The notes below the pieces were generated by a model that saw only the letters and a list, made by a program, of their open reading frames with translations, had not been told where the DNA came from and did not search any database. A program made the position numbers and the translations under genes. 36,915 bases of DNA from Bacteroidales bacterium. Its GTDB lineage: Bacteria > Bacteroidota > Bacteroidia > Bacteroidales > Lentimicrobiaceae. Positions within the stretch are counted from its first letter, which is position 1, and each line of letters opens with the position of its first letter. Positions 1 through 7,730 of this stretch are shown here, piece by piece. Location: assembly GCA_016709025.1 (NCBI GenBank), contig JADJEQ010000007.1, forward strand, positions 1 to 36,915, read 5' to 3'.

Positions 1-34
1 CGTCTTCAGCTTACATTATATTTAGCTGAAGACG
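1..34 (-). terminator. Perfect 11-bp hairpin at the end of the Spy-like gene
   Basis: Bases 1-11 (CGTCTTCAGCT) are exactly complementary to bases 24-34, with a 12-base AT-rich loop. The hairpin overlaps the stop codon of the minus-strand gene at 22-437, so it sits where a minus-strand terminator would be. The run of T that would confirm an intrinsic terminator would lie beyond the left edge of the window and cannot be seen. Confidence 0.45.
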
Positions 35-437
35 TCCGATTCTGATATTTTTCGCTTTCTGCCTCTCTTGTATGGCCTGCCTGGTTCTGGACCTTTCGGG
101 CCGGCGCCACCCGAGTTCAAGGTACCTTTTTGGTAAGCCGCAGGAATTGCCTGTTTCATTTTTCATCCCTGTTTTTTGCGAGAGCATCAACCTTTATTTT
201 TTCAGGCCTTGCAGGTGGTGTGGCGAGTTTGTCCAGCTCAACAAAAAAATCATTGAACGCCGCCGACACTTTTCTTTTTGCGTTTTGTTGAGTTTCGAGA
301 GCTGGCAGATTTCCTTATCCACCATTTTTAACCGCTCTTCTATACCTGGTGGTTTCACGCAACCATTACCGGGTTGGGATAAACAACGTTTTAAGCCTAA
401 CAAAAGGCGAATAGTATAAAACTAATCTTGTTTTCAT
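22..437 (-). CDS. Spy/CpxP-like periplasmic protein (frameshifted)
   Basis: Reading the minus strand and joining three frames gives a protein of about 138 residues. It starts MKTRLVL, has a hydrophobic signal-like N-terminus, then a GIEERLKMVDKEICQ segment, then LKLNKTQKEKVSAAFNDFF, a helical stretch with LATPPARPEK, and a Gly/Pro/Lys-rich tail (AGPKGPEPGRPYKRGR). The pattern of a secreted small helical protein with a L-x-x-x-Q segment and a basic disordered tail resembles Spy/CpxP (LTXXQ) periplasmic proteins, which act as ATP-independent chaperones or envelope-stress sensors; this is inference from composition and layout. The signal region and the middle (around 270 and 150) are frameshifted. 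The start at 437 is chosen because it is the ATG that opens the signal-like segment. Confidence 0.55.
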
Positions 438-755
438 ATCATTACTTTTTTTTGTTAATAATTTGGAAAACAAAGGTGCATCGTTAAAAAATTCTGAAAA
501 TGAAAATCAATCAATGGCAGTATTGTGTCACCCTATAATGGGTTTCGGTCACTGAAAATTTTTGTTGCTGTTTACTTTCCATTATTGAATAATAACAAAT
601 GTATCATTATCAGAAGGTGTTTGTGGGTTGGATTTTCATTGTATCGCTTTCTTTTATGTCTTTGTGTAGCAAATTAAGCTCAGTTTCTTTTTATACCTGG
701 CAGTAACAACCTGCTGAATCCGATTCCAGTATAGTTGCATTTCAATCGTTTCTAA
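438..755. other. Intergenic stretch, no convincing gene
   Basis: AT-rich DNA between the start of the Spy-like gene and the end of the Nudix gene. The only thing resembling a gene is a 35-codon plus-strand ORF at 599-706 with one hydrophobic segment (GWIFIVSLSFMSL). It has no recognisable family and no promoter that I can defend. I see no RNA structure or repeat here. Confidence 0.4.
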
Positions 756-1386
756 TTATTCCTGCATCCTCACAACTGGAAGCAGTTCATTCAGGATCAT
801 GGCCGTTGCACCTCAGATAAGATATTGATTAAATAGTATCCCGGATTTCTGATTACTTCCCCATTCTGTATGTATATCATATTCTCCGTAAATTGAGGAT
901 TCAGGAAATGTTTCATCGGAACTGTAAATACTTCTGCAACTTCTTTCCATCAGGTATAAATTCCGGTCTGAAAAGGCATTTTGCCAGTACCGGGCTGATA
1001 TAAAAAGTTACTGGGAGGTACAAACAGGTCGCTGAGTTTTCCAATTACTGTAACAAGCTGCCTTCACGCCGACCTTCTTCAGCTTCACCAGCGTGGCTGT
1101 AAGGTCAATGTCGGTTTTTCAAACTGACCGCCCGGGAATGTGACCGCCCGCCGTGAACTCCATCGTATTCAACACGCTTGATAAATGCGGTATTAATCTC
1201 GCCTTGTTCATCCGGAAACAATATGATCAGGACACTGCTCTTACGGGCAACTCCGGGCCTTTGCTGTTATTTATAAGCCTGTTTCAGGAGCCGGGCCCAT
1301 TCCGGTATGTGACAGGTCCGGGAAGTCCTGTTGCCATGGTTTCGGTTAACTTACTGATTTGATGTTCAAAAATATTGTATTGACAT
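756..1386 (-). pseudogene. Nudix hydrolase, CoA-pyrophosphatase type (multiply frameshifted)
   Basis: The minus strand encodes, in several frames, the ordered landmarks of a NUDT7/YeaB-type Nudix hydrolase, which cleaves CoA and related pyrophosphates. From the N-terminus: ISKLTETMATGLPGP, SSVLIILFPDEQGEINT, AFIKRVEYDGVHGG, VTFPGGQFEK, a Nudix box recoverable as REAEE-VGV after indel repair, then IGKLSDLFVPPSNF, RPDFIPDGKEVAEVF, a KHFLNPQFTENMI segment and a C-terminal GATAMILNELLP. Reconstructed length is about 210 residues, normal for the family. At least five frameshifts separate these blocks; the one just after the start is a T5 that should be T4. The start at 1386 (MSIQYFEHQISK) is the ATG giving the conserved N-terminus. 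It is either a decayed gene or a gene with sequencing indels; the conserved blocks favour the latter. Confidence 0.7.
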
Positions 1387-1625
1387 TATATTTCAGGGTA
1401 TTGTTGTAATTCAGACGTTGAAGATAAAAATATCGTTTCTGAAAGCGAATATTTCTGTTTTATTTGTATTTTATAACCTCAAACCTTTCGAAACACTGCC
1501 AGGTTTGGTTTTATCGCCTGATTCCGGTATTCATCAACGTTTTTGATGTATTATCGTACTTGTCCGGGAATTTATTACTGCTTTTCAACAACGAAAAAGT
1601 TTTAGATAAACAGTCATTAAACAGA

Positions 1626-1874
1626 ATGGTTAAGGAAAAACAATAAATATTACTGAATCAAAAGATCAGCTCACCAACCTCAGTGAATTGATACTTACAA
1701 CGATGATATCAATACCTGATTTTGTAATTGAAACATTAATTGACGTTTGTGGAATTGAGCCATTGCAGGCAGAACAAATCACCCTTATTGTTCATTATAA
1801 AGGAAATGCGGCGTAAAACCGGTACATTAAATGAACCTAAGCCCGTTTATAACGAAATGATAAACAGAAATTAA
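1626..1874 (+). CDS. Small conserved-looking protein of about 82 residues (frameshifted)
   Basis: Restoring one A in the A5 run at 1636-1640 and shifting again near 1805 gives one continuous protein: MVKEKTINITESKDQL, then LSELILTTMISIPDFVIET, LIDVCGIEPLQAEQITLIV, HYKG and a polar tail MRRKTGTLNEPKPVYNEMINRN. It has amphipathic helical character with no signal peptide and no transmembrane segment. I do not recognise a named family. It lies just upstream of the M48-NfeD-FloA run on the same strand and may be its first gene. The open frame 1464-1646 in another register is not part of it. Confidence 0.45.
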
Positions 1875-1895
1875 CAGTTTCTATTGAATAGAAGG

Positions 1896-2690
1896 ATTAA
1901 TATATCACATCTCGTAAGAGGATTAAGATCCGGATTTCTGATCTTATTATTCATGCTCTGTGGTTCCGATAACCGGCAGGAAGCAGTTCAATGTGGTACC
2001 GGATAGCATGATCTCATCGCTTAGCCCACAACTATCAGGATTTCTTAAACAAACCCACCACTTCCGGAACCTAATCCGGAGTTGAACGGGTTAAGAAAGG
2101 TAGGAGCACTTATTTCTGAGGCTGAGAAGTTCTTAAACGACAATAAAATGGCGGAAAGAGCGGCTTCCTTTAAATGGGAGTTCAACCTGGTTGAAAATCA
2201 GAAGTCAATGCCTGGTGCCCGCCTGGTGGAAAAGTTGTTGTATACACCGGAATTCCCCGCTATACAAAAGATGAAGCAGGACTTGCAGTGGTTATGGGAC
2301 ATGAGATTGCACATGCTGTTGCCAATCATGGTGGTGAAAGAATGAGTCAGCAACTTGCAGTTGTGCTTCTGAGGTGTTTCACTTGAAATAGCGATGCAGG
2401 AGCAGCCTCACAAACCAGGGACTTGTTCAATCTTGCCTATGGGGGTCGGTTCTACGCTTGGTACTCTTGCCTATTCCCGGACCCATGAATACGAAGCGGA
2501 TAAGCTGGGAATGGTTTTTATGGCAATGGCCGGTTATAATCCTGAACGGACATTGTCATTCTGGGAAGAAATGGCTGCAATTCCCGGTGTCGCACCTCCG
2601 GAATTACTAAGTACACATCCGGGAAGCGAAAACAGAATAAAAGCTATTCGTGAGTATATTCCAGGGCCAAAATATTTTGTTTCAAGGTAA
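1896..2690 (+). CDS. M48-family metalloprotease, lipoprotein-like (frameshifted)
   Basis: Joining frames gives about 265 residues. A hydrophobic N-terminus (GFLILLFMLCGS) is followed by a segment recoverable as QFNVVPDSMISSLS, then ELNGLRKVG. The catalytic zinc motif is VVMGHEIAHAVANHGGERMSQ (HExxH, around 2295-2345), and the third ligand region is SRTHEYEADKLGMVFMAMAG (2480-2535), ending STHPGSENRIKAI. This is the layout of small periplasmic/outer-membrane M48 proteases (LoiP/YcaL-like), which degrade damaged envelope proteins. Frameshifts lie near 2000, 2255 and 2370. The true ATG is not visible in frame, so the start is approximate. It lies 57 bp ahead of the NfeD-like gene on the same strand, fitting a membrane protein-quality operon. 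Confidence 0.75.
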
Positions 2691-2747
2691 AAGCGGATGA
2701 TTAACTTACTATTTTGTAAGTGATCACATTTCCTGTCAATTCATATT

Positions 2748-3212
2748 ATGTCACTGACACTTATAATTATTTTAATTATTGCAGGACTATTGTTTGTTCT
2801 GCTTGGAGGTACTTGTAATTCCCGGCACAACTGTAGTCGGAATAGCAGGTTTTGCATTGATTGTGTTTGCTGTATGGGAGGGATATCATGTTTTTGGAAG
2901 CCCTATCGGCCATTTTATCATGACCGGTACAGTTTTTCTGACAATTCTGGCTGATGGTGCTGGCTTTAAACCAACACATGGAACAAGCTGATGCTAAAAC
3001 CGAAATAAGCGGCAAAGTAAATGAAATTGATACTGAAAAATCCATGAAGGCGATGTCGGAAAGGCTGTTTCCAGGATTACACCTGCCGGTAAAGCTGTTT
3101 TTAACAATGAGTTTTTGAAGTTCACACCAATGGCGATTTCATTGATCAGGAAATGGAAGTTGTTGTTACGCAGATCGTTGATAATAAAATATTTGTAAAA
3201 CTTAAATCATAG
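2748..3212 (+). CDS. NfeD-like membrane protein (frameshifted)
   Basis: About 155 residues after repair. The order is MSLTLIIILIIAGLLFVLL (first membrane helix), EVLVIPGTTVVGIAGFALIV (second), a third hydrophobic segment at GHFIMTGTVFLTIL, a polar linker, then a soluble C-terminal domain with GKVNEIDTEK, GDVGKAVSRITPAGKAVF and EMEVVVTQIVDNKIFVKLKS. The short membrane part followed by an OB-fold-like C-terminus with G-x-A-x-T-x-L/I-x-P-x-G-K-A spacing is typical of NfeD proteins, partners of flotillin-like proteins. The stop is 4 bases before the FloA start, so the two are surely co-transcribed. Frameshifts occur near 2810, 2960 and 3045. Confidence 0.75.
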
Positions 3213-3216
3213 AAAA

Positions 3217-4221
3217 ATGGAACAAGGCTTTTGGTAATTGTAGCTATTGGAATTGCATCGTTATTTGGTCTCTGGATCATCTTTTATTTTATCCCTGTCG
3301 GGCTTTGGTTCTCAGCCCTGCTTTCAGGCGTTAGGGTTTCGCTGATTCAGCTGGTATTTATGCGCTGGAGAAAAGTACCACCTTCAGTGATTGTTACGGC
3401 AATGATCAATGCTACCAAAGCCGGGCTGTCGATCACCCGCGATGAACTGGAAGCCCATTACCTGCAGGTGGAAGGGTTAAGCTGGTTGTCGAATGCACTG
3501 ATTTCTGCCGACAAGGCCAACATTCCCCTGAACTTTAAAGCAGCCACTGCCATCGACCTTGCCGGTCGCGATGTTTTTGAAGCCGTTCAGATGTCGGTAA
3601 ATCGAAAGTAATCAATACACCACCGATTGCGGCAGTTGCAAAGGATGGTATTCAGCTGATTGCAAAAGCCAGGGTAACGGTCAGGGCCAATATCCGTCAA
3701 CTCGTCGGTGGAGCCGGAGAAGAAACAATTCTTGCCGTGTAGGCGAAGGAGTTGTATCATCGATTGGTTCTTCTGATTCACATAAAAGCGTACTTGAAAA
3801 ACCTGATTTAATCAGTAAAATGGTTCTTTCCAAAGGTCTTGACAGTGGTACTGCTTTTGAAATCCTTTCAATTGATATCGCTGATATAGATGTTGGGAAA
3901 AACATTGGAGCCCAGCTTCAGATGGACCAGGCATTTGCAGATAAAAATATTGCCCAGGCCAAAGCCGAGGAACGCCGTGCCATGGCTGTTGCGAACGAAC
4001 AGGAAATGAAAGCCAAGGCCCAGGAAGCACGCGCAAAAGTTATTGAAGCTGAAGCTGAAATTCAAGAGCAATTGCCGAGTCATTCAGAAGCGGAAACCTC
4101 GATTGATGGATTATTATAAATTCCAGAATATCCAGGCTGATACCAAAATGAGGAGTCAATAGCAGAGCCTTCTAAAACAAAATCAGGACCGAAAAATCTG
4201 GACAATCCAATTCAAAAATAA
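3217..4221 (+). CDS. floA: Flotillin-like protein FloA (frameshifted)
   Basis: The reconstructed product is about 334 residues, the usual FloA length. It has an N-terminal membrane-embedded hairpin (LWIIFYFIPVGLWFSALLSG), the conserved RVSLIQLVFMRWRKVPPS segment, a PHB/SPFH core (VINTPPIAAVAKDGIQL, ARVTVRANIRQLVGGAGEE) and a long Ala/Glu-rich coiled coil (AKAEERRAMAVANEQEMKAK). The end is recoverable as MDYYKFQNIQADTKMRESIA plus a short polar tail, stopping at 4219-4221. FloA scaffolds membrane microdomains and works with NfeD. Frameshifts lie right after the ATG (MEQG...), near 3600, 3740 and 4060. A terminator follows 24 bases after the stop, closing the operon. Confidence 0.88.
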
Positions 4222-4244
4222 TTTTTTGAAAGATTCCGATACAA

Positions 4245-4276
4245 CGCCCTGGGGAAAATCCAGGGCGTTTTTTTTT
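4245..4276 (+). terminator. Intrinsic terminator after floA
   Basis: CGCCCTGG (4245-4252) pairs perfectly with CCAGGGCG (4260-4267) around a 7-base loop, followed by nine T. It lies 24 bases after the floA stop and before the RelA/SpoT homologue, separating the two transcription units. Confidence 0.9.
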
Positions 4277-4338
4277 GCATCTTGTTAACACATCTGTTAA
4301 CTGCTAAGCAGTACTTTGTAAATGAATTGACGATAGAT

Positions 4339-6547
4339 ATGGAGAAGAGGGAAAATATCAACGAAATGCAACAGGTAAAGGCTAAATACCGGCAATTGGT
4401 TGCTGTTTGTCAGCCTTTTCATGGCCGGAGAGAATAATAACAGCTTGAAAGACGCATTCAGGGTTTTATTAAACTCACTTTCAAACCGGCTTAAATCAGA
4501 TTCTGAGCCCTACTTTTTGCATGCTGTGGATGTTGCTTCTATTGTAGCTTCCTGAAATGCGCCTGGGAATGACTTCAGTGCTGGCGGCATTATTACACGA
4601 TGTTGATTTGGAAACAATCAAAAAAGAGTTCATCGGCACCAATAATAAGTTGACAGATGTCGGGACCATCGTTCAGAGTCTGAACCAGATTGGCAGTTTG
4701 CCAATTGAAAGATTGCCCGATAATGCTGAGAATTTTATCAGCCTTTTGTTGTCCATTTCAGGCGATGTAAGGGCGGTACTGATAAAACTTGCTGACCGTC
4801 TTCACAGAATGCGCACCATTTCATTGCTTTCGCCTGACAATCAGGCAGCAATTGCGCTCGAAACCTCAAATTTATATGCACCGTTGGCTCACCGCCTGGG
4901 TCTTTATAAGATCAATTCAGAACTTGATGAGCTTTCGCTTCATTATACCGATCCTGATTCATATGGCCTTCTTTCTGCAAAGATTCAGCAATCGCTGGTT
5001 GACAATAAGGACTTTATAAGTGGGTTTCTCGAACCGGTGAAAGCTGAGCTTACCAGACTTGGTCTGGATTATACTATCAAAAACCGTATAAAATCCGTTT
5101 CATCGGTTTACAATAAAATCAGGAAGCAGCAGGTTACGTTTGAGGAGGTATTCGACCTGTTTGCCATTCGAATTATCATCAACAGCAAACCGGAAAATGA
5201 AATTGCCGATTGCTGGAAGGCATATTCCGGGGTGACAAATCTTTATGCTCCGGAGCCCAAAAGAATGCGCGACTGGATTTCAAGACCGCGACCGAATGGT
5301 TATGAATCTTTACATGTAACGGTATTGGGACCATCAAAACGATGGATTGAAGTGCAGATCAGGACAACCCGGATGGACGAGGAGGCTGAAATGGGAAATG
5401 CTTCCCATTGGCGTTACAAAGGTCAGGCCGGGGCTGTTGAAACAGACGAATGGCTGAATTCCATCAGGCGGATACTCGAACATCCCGGAGAGGTGGAAGA
5501 TGCCATCTCAACCGGCTCCAAATCCGGAGTTTCAGAGAATACGATCTATGCTTTTACTCTGAAGGTGACCTTAAAAAATTGAAAGCCGGTTCCACTGTGC
5601 TGGATTTTGCCTTTGAGGTGCACACCAATATCGGTGCTAAATGCAGTGGCGGCAAAGTGAATAGAAAGATAGTACCTATTAAACAAGTACTGAAGAGCGG
5701 AGATGTAGTTGAGATTTTAACTTCCCGAAACCAGACACCAAACATCGATTGGCTTGGGTGGGTAGCAACAAACAGGGCAAAAATCAAAATAAGGAGGTAC
5801 CTCAAAGAAGCGGAATACAAACTGGCAGAAACGGGCAAGGAAATCTTTAAGAGAAAACTCGGTCAGCTTAAATTTGTAAACCAGGATGAAGCCATCAACA
5901 AACTGATAGCCCATTTTAAACTTGCCGGTCCGCTCGATCTCTTTCAGCAGTTGGCGGAAGAAAAAATTGAGCCTTCTTCTATTAAAAATATAATCCTGGG
6001 TATTGGCAAAGAAACCGATGAAAAACCAGAATTAAAACCAAGACCAATCATAGCGCCTGAAGGTTCTGCACCAAACAAAACATCTGAAAATGTCATCATC
6101 GTAAATGAAACCTCCGCCATTGAAGGCTACAAACCGGCACGCTGTTGTAATCCTGTGATGGGAGATCAGATTTTTGGATTTGTAACCGTAGGAGATGGCA
6201 TTAAAATACACCGGTTGAACGGTCCGAACGCAGCGTGGATGCGCGATCGATACCCTTACCGGGCGATGGATGCGCAATGGTCGAAACCAGCGGAAGGCAC
6301 TTACTTTATTGCTCCCATCAAAGTGAGCGGCTTCGACCAGCTTGGAATTTTAAGTTCAATCACTAACCTGATTTCGAAATGACCTTAAAATGGATGTCAG
6401 GAATATTTCGCTCGACAGCAAAGGGGCAGGTTTGACGGGATCATCAAGGTAAGTATCAGGGATAAGAAGCATCTGGATCTTCTGATACAGAAACTGCTGA
6501 CAATAAAGGGAATTATCAGGGCATCCAGACTTAGCACTACGAATTAA
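4339..6547 (+). CDS. RelA/SpoT homologue, long (p)ppGpp synthetase/hydrolase-type (frameshifted)
   Basis: The reconstructed protein of about 735 residues has the full long-RSH layout. The HD region shows HAVDVASIVASEMRLG, AALLHDV and LIKLADRLHRMRTISLL. The synthetase region shows KNRIKSVSSVYNKIRK, VFDLFAIRIII, DWISRPRPNGYESLHVTV, VEVQIRT-type EVQIRTTRMDEEAEMG and ASHWRYK. TGS follows (FTxEGDLKKLKAGSTVLDFA), then a helical domain, a CC/ZFD region (ARCCNPVMGDQIFGFVTV) and a C-terminal ACT domain (VSIRDKKHLDLLIQKLL). The residues that normally follow LLHDV (VED-T) are missing, and a ZFD position normally Cys (HRxNCPNA) reads Gly. I infer that synthesis of (p)ppGpp is intact while hydrolysis may be weak. 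Frameshifts occur near 4425, 4550, 5565 (a missing C in FTP-EGD), 6385 and 6430. The start is the ATG at 4339 giving MEKRENINEM. Confidence 0.9.
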
Positions 6548-6550
6548 TCC

Positions 6551-7056
6551 ATGACAGCACCAGGTTGGTATAACGAAGGTAAAAAGCTGACAGAAGGGGA
6601 GGTTTATGCCTTTAGTTTTGAGAAACTGATTACCCTGTCAGACCAAGAAGATTATATGGTGATGGAAGATCCTTTCGGAATCCGTCATATGATCATGTAT
6701 AAGTATTACATGCATTATGGTTTGAAACCCGGAACCACAGTTCATTGCATGGTAGATAAGATTAATTGTACCGGTAGGGTATTTCTGGAACCTGAACATC
6801 CGGTATATAAAAAAGGAACAAAGTTTCTTTTTGAATTTGTCAGGATACAGCCCTGCACTGATCGGAGGAAATGTCTGAAATAGTTGTCAGGGATATTTTC
6901 GGAAACGAAATCATTGCAGAATTTTGTGCCGGGGTTGTGACCCATCATTTGAACGGCGGTTTGCAATACCAGGTTGAAGGATTTAAAAAAGGTAAACCTG
7001 TTTTGAACACGGCTTTACCGGCCAATCAGATGCTGTTTTTGACAAGGATTGAATGA
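6551..7056 (+). CDS. S1-like OB-fold protein, about 168 residues (one frameshift, or two overlapping ORFs)
   Basis: The ATG lies 3 bases after the RSH stop. The first part (to 6883) reads MTAPGWYNEGKKLTEGEVYAF... with DPFGIRHMIMYKYYMHYGL and TTVHCMVDKINCTGRVFLEP followed by EHPVYKKGTKF. Such a V-D-K-I-N-x-x-G-R-x-F-L-E-P-E-H-P pattern resembles S1-like RNA-binding OB folds; the assignment is inference. The second part (6871-7056) reads MSEIVVRDIFGNEIIAEF and ends MLFLTRIE. Joining the two by a frameshift near 6865 (IQPALIGGN-VSEIVV) makes one plausible protein. Alternatively the second ORF is a separate, overlapping gene, since GGAGGAA stands just before its ATG, but only two bases away, which is too close for a normal ribosome site. 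It is likely co-transcribed with the RSH gene. Confidence 0.6.
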
Positions 7057-7073
7057 TATCAGGCGTTGCAGAA

Positions 7074-7126
7074 GTTGTCAACAATTGTTGATAACTTTCG
7101 TTCAAAAAGTGTTGGTATTAAACACT
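7074..7126. promoter_or_regulatory. Two adjacent palindromes, one DnaA-box-like
   Basis: Bases 7074-7095 form a near-perfect palindrome (GTTGTCAACAATTGTTGATAAC) containing TTGTCAACA and TGTTGATAA, each close to the DnaA box TTATCCACA. A second inverted repeat, AGTGTT/AACACT, spans 7108-7126. Both stand directly upstream of the promoter at 7136-7166 and so are candidate operator sites. There is no dnaA, AT-rich unwinding tract or box cluster, so I do not call an origin. Confidence 0.35.
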
Positions 7127-7135
7127 GCAAAACAC

Positions 7136-7166
7136 TTGACACAGGGTTCTCATTGTTGTACATTTG
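7136..7166 (+). promoter_or_regulatory. Bacteroidota-type promoter
   Basis: TTG at 7136-7138 is followed, after 20 bases, by TACATTTG at 7159-7166, an exact match to the TAnnTTTG minus-7 element with the TTG minus-33 element at near-standard spacing. Transcription should start at about 7172 and read into the candidate RNA ending at 7495. Confidence 0.6.
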
Positions 7167-7384
7167 TTTCATCAGGCCAACGATATGGTGAGAAACACCG
7201 GGAGGCAAAATCAATCATCCGCAAGGATATGTTGAAATAGCCAAATGGCTTTCGCAGACAAAAGGACAGCAAACCGCAAGGAATGTTAACCCAAGACGGA
7301 AAGTACAATTACCGGGTCCTGTTCAGAAGATCACTACGCAAGTAGAGAAGACCTGCAATATGGTAAGTCACGGCGATCCTCACG

Positions 7385-7495
7385 GGGGGAGCACAAACAA
7401 GGCACCAAAACAATAACCTGAGGTTTACCGCCAGCTACGGCAACGGATAAACGAAGGGAAACTACTCCGCAAGGTTAGTTTCCTTCTTGTTTTTA
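7385..7495 (+). repeat. Direct repeat copy A (3' end of the candidate RNA)
   Basis: This segment matches 11806-11918 with only two substitutions and two single-base gaps. It begins GGGGGAGCACAAAC and ends in the T-run of the terminator. Homology stops abruptly on both sides. Here it forms the 3' end of the longer transcript unit, so this looks like the complete copy. Confidence 0.9.
7453..7494 (+). terminator. Intrinsic terminator of the candidate RNA
   Basis: GAAGGGAAAC pairs with GTTTCC-TTC around a loop carrying CCGCAAGG, followed by TTGTTTTT. One C of the right arm is missing compared with the sister copy at 11875-11917, where the stem is perfect; that gap looks like another indel of the kind seen across the window. 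Confidence 0.8.
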
Positions 7496-7730
7496 ATTAC
7501 TTTCCTTTTTTAGCAAAATATATTTCAACTTTTTGATAAAACACATCTGGTTTTTTTCGTATATTTAACACCTGTTTATCTTCATCGCTATACTAAAGAT
7601 TCCCTTCCCTGTTAATTTCCTTTCTTTATCGAAAAGTTAATGATTGCTTCCTTTTAAAAATATACTACGATTTTATTTTTCATTTCATTCATAAGAGTGC
7701 TTTTAAACCAACGTGTTAAACTTTCATGTT

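Larger units (their letters stand above)
7172..7495 (+). ncRNA. Candidate structured RNA of about 320 nt (alternative: small basic protein)
   Basis: The segment lies between a good promoter and a clear terminator and contains no intact long frame. It carries at least four short stems capped by the GNRA tetraloop GCAA: ATCC-GCAA-GGAT near 7218, CC-GCAA-GG near 7276, CTAC-GCAA-GTAG near 7345, and CC-GCAA-GG inside the terminator near 7470. Further stems include AGCC/GGCT near 7240 and AACC/GGTT near 7418. I do not find RNase P, tmRNA, SRP or 6S RNA hallmarks. An alternative reading is one frameshifted small gene, ATG 7185 to TAA 7416, giving about 77 residues (MVRNTGRQN-HPQGYVEI..., ending GGSTNKAPKQ), strongly basic with no family I know. 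The last 111 bases recur at 11806-11918. Confidence 0.45.

Noticed and set aside
72..419. Plus-strand open frame of 115 codons
   Set aside because: It is the opposite-strand shadow of the Spy/CpxP-like gene, whose minus-strand frames give a coherent secreted helical protein.
2776..3045. Minus-strand open frame of 89 codons
   Set aside because: Shadow of the NfeD-like gene; the plus strand shows the membrane helices and domain order.
5550..5590. Programmed frameshift in the RSH gene at CTTAAAAAATTG
   Set aside because: The A6 looks like a slippery site, but the lost base is better placed upstream (FTP-EGD), and similar breaks occur in nearly all genes.
6865..6885. Translationally coupled second gene with GGAGGAA ribosome site
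   Set aside because: The site is only two bases from the ATG, and Bacteroidota rarely rely on such sites; one frameshift joining both parts is simpler, though not proven.
7074..7170. Chromosomal replication origin
   Set aside because: Only two DnaA-box-like halves in one palindrome, no box cluster, no unwinding element and no dnaA, gidA or parAB nearby.
7049..7240. Plus-strand open frame of 63 codons
   Set aside because: It starts before the promoter and crosses the palindromes and promoter; it has no protein-like composition. The region is better explained as regulatory DNA plus the candidate RNA.
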